Positions 61,911 to 64,000 of a stretch of 64,000 nucleotides of DNA are shown here, one piece after another. The position numbers and the translations under genes are program-made. Origin of the DNA: Nematostella vectensis (taxonomy: Eukaryota > Cnidaria > Anthozoa > Actiniaria > Edwardsiidae); assembly GCF_932526225.1 (NCBI RefSeq), contig NC_064040.1:3288181-3352180 (forward strand), written 5' to 3'. Each line of letters starts with the position of its first letter. Position 1 is the first letter of the stretch. A model generated the notes under the pieces. The model was given only the letters and a program-made list of their open reading frames with translations. It searched no databases and was not told the origin of the DNA.

Positions 61911-64000
61911 AAGTGTGATGTGTTCCGTTGTGTGTCTGTGTTGTATTTTGTTCCATGCATACGGTCGTCAAGTGTGATGTGTTCCGTTGTTCCTCTGTGT
62001 TGTTCAATGTGTACGGTCGTCAAGTGTGATGCGTTCCGTTGTGTCTCTGTGTTGTTCTTTGCGTACGGTCGTCAAGTGTGATGTGTTCCGTTGTGTCTCT
62101 GTGTTGTTCTATGGGTACGGTCGTCAAGTGTGATGTGTTCCGTTGTTCTTCTGTGTTGTTCAACGTGTACGGTCGTCAAGTGTGATGTGTTCCGTTGTTC
62201 TTCTGTGTTGTTCAATTTGTACGGTCGTCAAGTGTGATGCTTTCCGTTGTGTCTCTGTGTTGTTCTATGCGTACGGTCGTCAAGTGTGATGTATTCCGTT
62301 GTGTCTCTGTGTTGTTCTATGCGTACGGTCGTCAAGTGTGATGTATTCCGTTGTGTCTTTGTGTTGTTCTATGCGTACGGTCGTCAAGTGTGATGTGTTC
62401 CGTTGTTCTTCTGTGTTGTTCAATGTGTACGGTCGTCAAGTGTGATGTGTTCCGTTGTTCTTCTGTGTTGTTCAACGTGTACGGTCGTCAAGTGTGATGT
62501 GTTCCGTTGTTCTTCTGTGTTGTTCAACGTGTACGGTCGTCAAGTGTGATGTGTTCCGTTGTTCCTCTGTGTTGTTCAATGTGTACGGTCGTCAAGTGTG
62601 ATGCGTTCCGTTGTGTCTCTGTGTTGTTCTATGCGTACGGTCGTCAAGTGTGATGTATTCCGTTGTGTCTCTGTGTTGTTCTATGCGTACGGTCGTCAAG
62701 TGTGATGTGTTCCGTTGTGTCTCTGTGTTGTTCTATGAGTACGGTCGTCAAGGGTAATGTGTTCCGTTGTGTCTCTGTGTTGTTATTTGCGTACGGTCGT
62801 CAAGTGTGATGAGTTCCGTTGTAACTCTGTGTTGTTATTTGCGTACGGTCGTCAAGTGTGATGTGTTCCGTTGTGTCTCTGTGTTGTTCTATGCGTACGG
62901 TCGTCAAGTGTGATGTGTTCCGTTGTTCCTCTGTGTTGTTCAATGTGTACGGTCGTCAAGTGTGATGCGTTCCGTTGTGTCTCTGTGTTGTTCTTTGCGT
63001 ACGGTCGTCAAGTGTGATGTGTTCCGTTGTGTCTCTGTGTTGTTCTATGCGTACGGTCGTCAAGTGTGATGCGTTCCGTTGTGTCTCTGTGTTGTTCTAT
63101 GCGTACGGTCGTCAAGTGTGATGTGTTCCGTTGTTCCTCTGTGTTGTTCAATGTGTACGGTCGTCAAGTGTGATGCGTTCCGTTGTGTCTCTGTGTTGTT
63201 CTTTGCGTACGGTCGTCAAGTGTGATGTGTTCCGTTGTGTCTCTGTGTTGTTTTATGGGTACGGTCGTCAAGTGTGATGTGTTCCGTTGTTCTGCTGTGT
63301 TGTTCAACGTGTACGGTCGTCAAGTGTGATGTGTTCCGTTGTTCTTCTGTGTTGTTCAATGTGTACGGTCGTCAAGTGTGATGCTTTCCGTTGTGTCTCT
63401 GTGTTGTGCAATGTGTACGGTCGTCAAGTGTGATGTGTTCCGTTGTTCTTCTGTGTTGTTCAATGTGTACGGTCGTCAAGTGTGATGCTTTTCGTTGTGT
63501 CTCTGTGTTGTTCAATGTGTACGGTCGTCAAGTGTGATGTGTTCCGTTGTTCTTCTGTGTTGTGCAATGTGTACGGTCGTCAAGTGTGATGCGTTCCGTT
63601 GTGTCTCTGTGTTGTTCTATGCGTACGGTCGTCAAGTGTGATGTAGTCCGTTGTGTCTCTGTGTTGTTCTATGCGTACGGTCGTCAAGTGTGATGTGTTC
63701 CGTTGTGTCTCTGTGTTGTTCTATGAGTACGGTCGTCAAGGGTAATGTGTTCCGTTGTGTCTCTGTGTTGTTATTTGCGTACGGTCGTCAAGTGTGATGA
63801 GTTCCGTTGTAACTCTGTGTTGTTATTTGCGTACGGTCGTCAAGTGTGATGTGTTCCGTTGTGTCTCTGTGTTGTTCTATGCGTACGGTCGTCAAGTGTG
63901 ATGTGTTCCGTTGTGTCTCTGTGTTGTTCTATGGGTACGGTCGTCAAGTGTGATGTGTTCCGTTGTTTCTTTTGTGTTGTTCTATGCGTACGGTCGTCAA
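61911..64000. repeat. 52-bp satellite, right block, continuing past the window
   Basis: The same unit as at 54800-58473 resumes at once after the LINE tail and runs to the window end. Variant order differs from the left block, and the 130-bp non-satellite segment is not seen here. A sub-block (about 62560-62870) recurs at about 63570-63860. Confidence 0.95.

Noticed and set aside
54800..64000. CRISPR-like regular array
   Set aside because: The intervals are not unique spacers. Unit and spacing vary together as in a satellite, and the genome is eukaryotic.

Overview
The window is eukaryotic. It holds spliced genes with GT-AG introns and AATAAA signals, many non-autonomous DNA transposons, one LINE and several kilobase-scale satellites. 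The gene set (a kinectin/RRBP1-type protein, BLOC1S2 and C16orf89-type proteins) is metazoan. The compact introns, AT-rich composition and repeat types suggest an invertebrate, perhaps a cnidarian such as a sea anemone or coral. That organism call is inference; no species-specific marker was seen.

Layout. (1) 1-20.3 kb, + strand: a kinectin/ribosome-binding-protein-1-like gene of about 28 coding exons. It encodes an N-terminal membrane anchor, a Lys/Glu-rich segment and a long coiled coil, and it has two alternative last exons on either side of a 27-bp minisatellite. Its introns carry three MITE-like elements with recognisable target duplications, one short relic, and several tandem repeats. 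(2) 20.3-22.8 kb: minisatellites. (3) 22.8-40.4 kb, - strand: three tandem paralogues of the C16orf89/UPF0764 family (A, B, C). Each was rebuilt exon by exon, and all share five coding exons with intron phases 1-1-2-1. A ends shortly after the GCxSHxTGVA motif, while B and C add a C-terminal membrane segment. A 2.7-kb array of 13/14-bp units fills intron 2 of C. (4) 40.9-44.2 kb, + strand: BLOC1S2 in four exons, head-to-head with paralogue C, with a TTAA-flanked MITE and a long inverted repeat in its introns. (5) 45.4-50.2 kb, - strand: an unrecognised three-exon gene for a 131-aa secreted protein ending in two CX6C motifs. (6) 50.2-54.8 kb: mostly non-coding, including a degenerate repeat with TGACGTCA palindromes. 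(7) 54.8-64 kb: a 52-bp satellite with a 1,543-bp higher-order period, interrupted by a defective LINE.

The genes do not form one pathway. The kinectin-like protein would act at the ER membrane, BLOC1S2 in lysosome-related organelle and lysosome positioning complexes, and the C16orf89-like and CX6C proteins in the secretory route. Exon structures were derived by eye from splice consensus and reading-frame continuity. They need transcript support.
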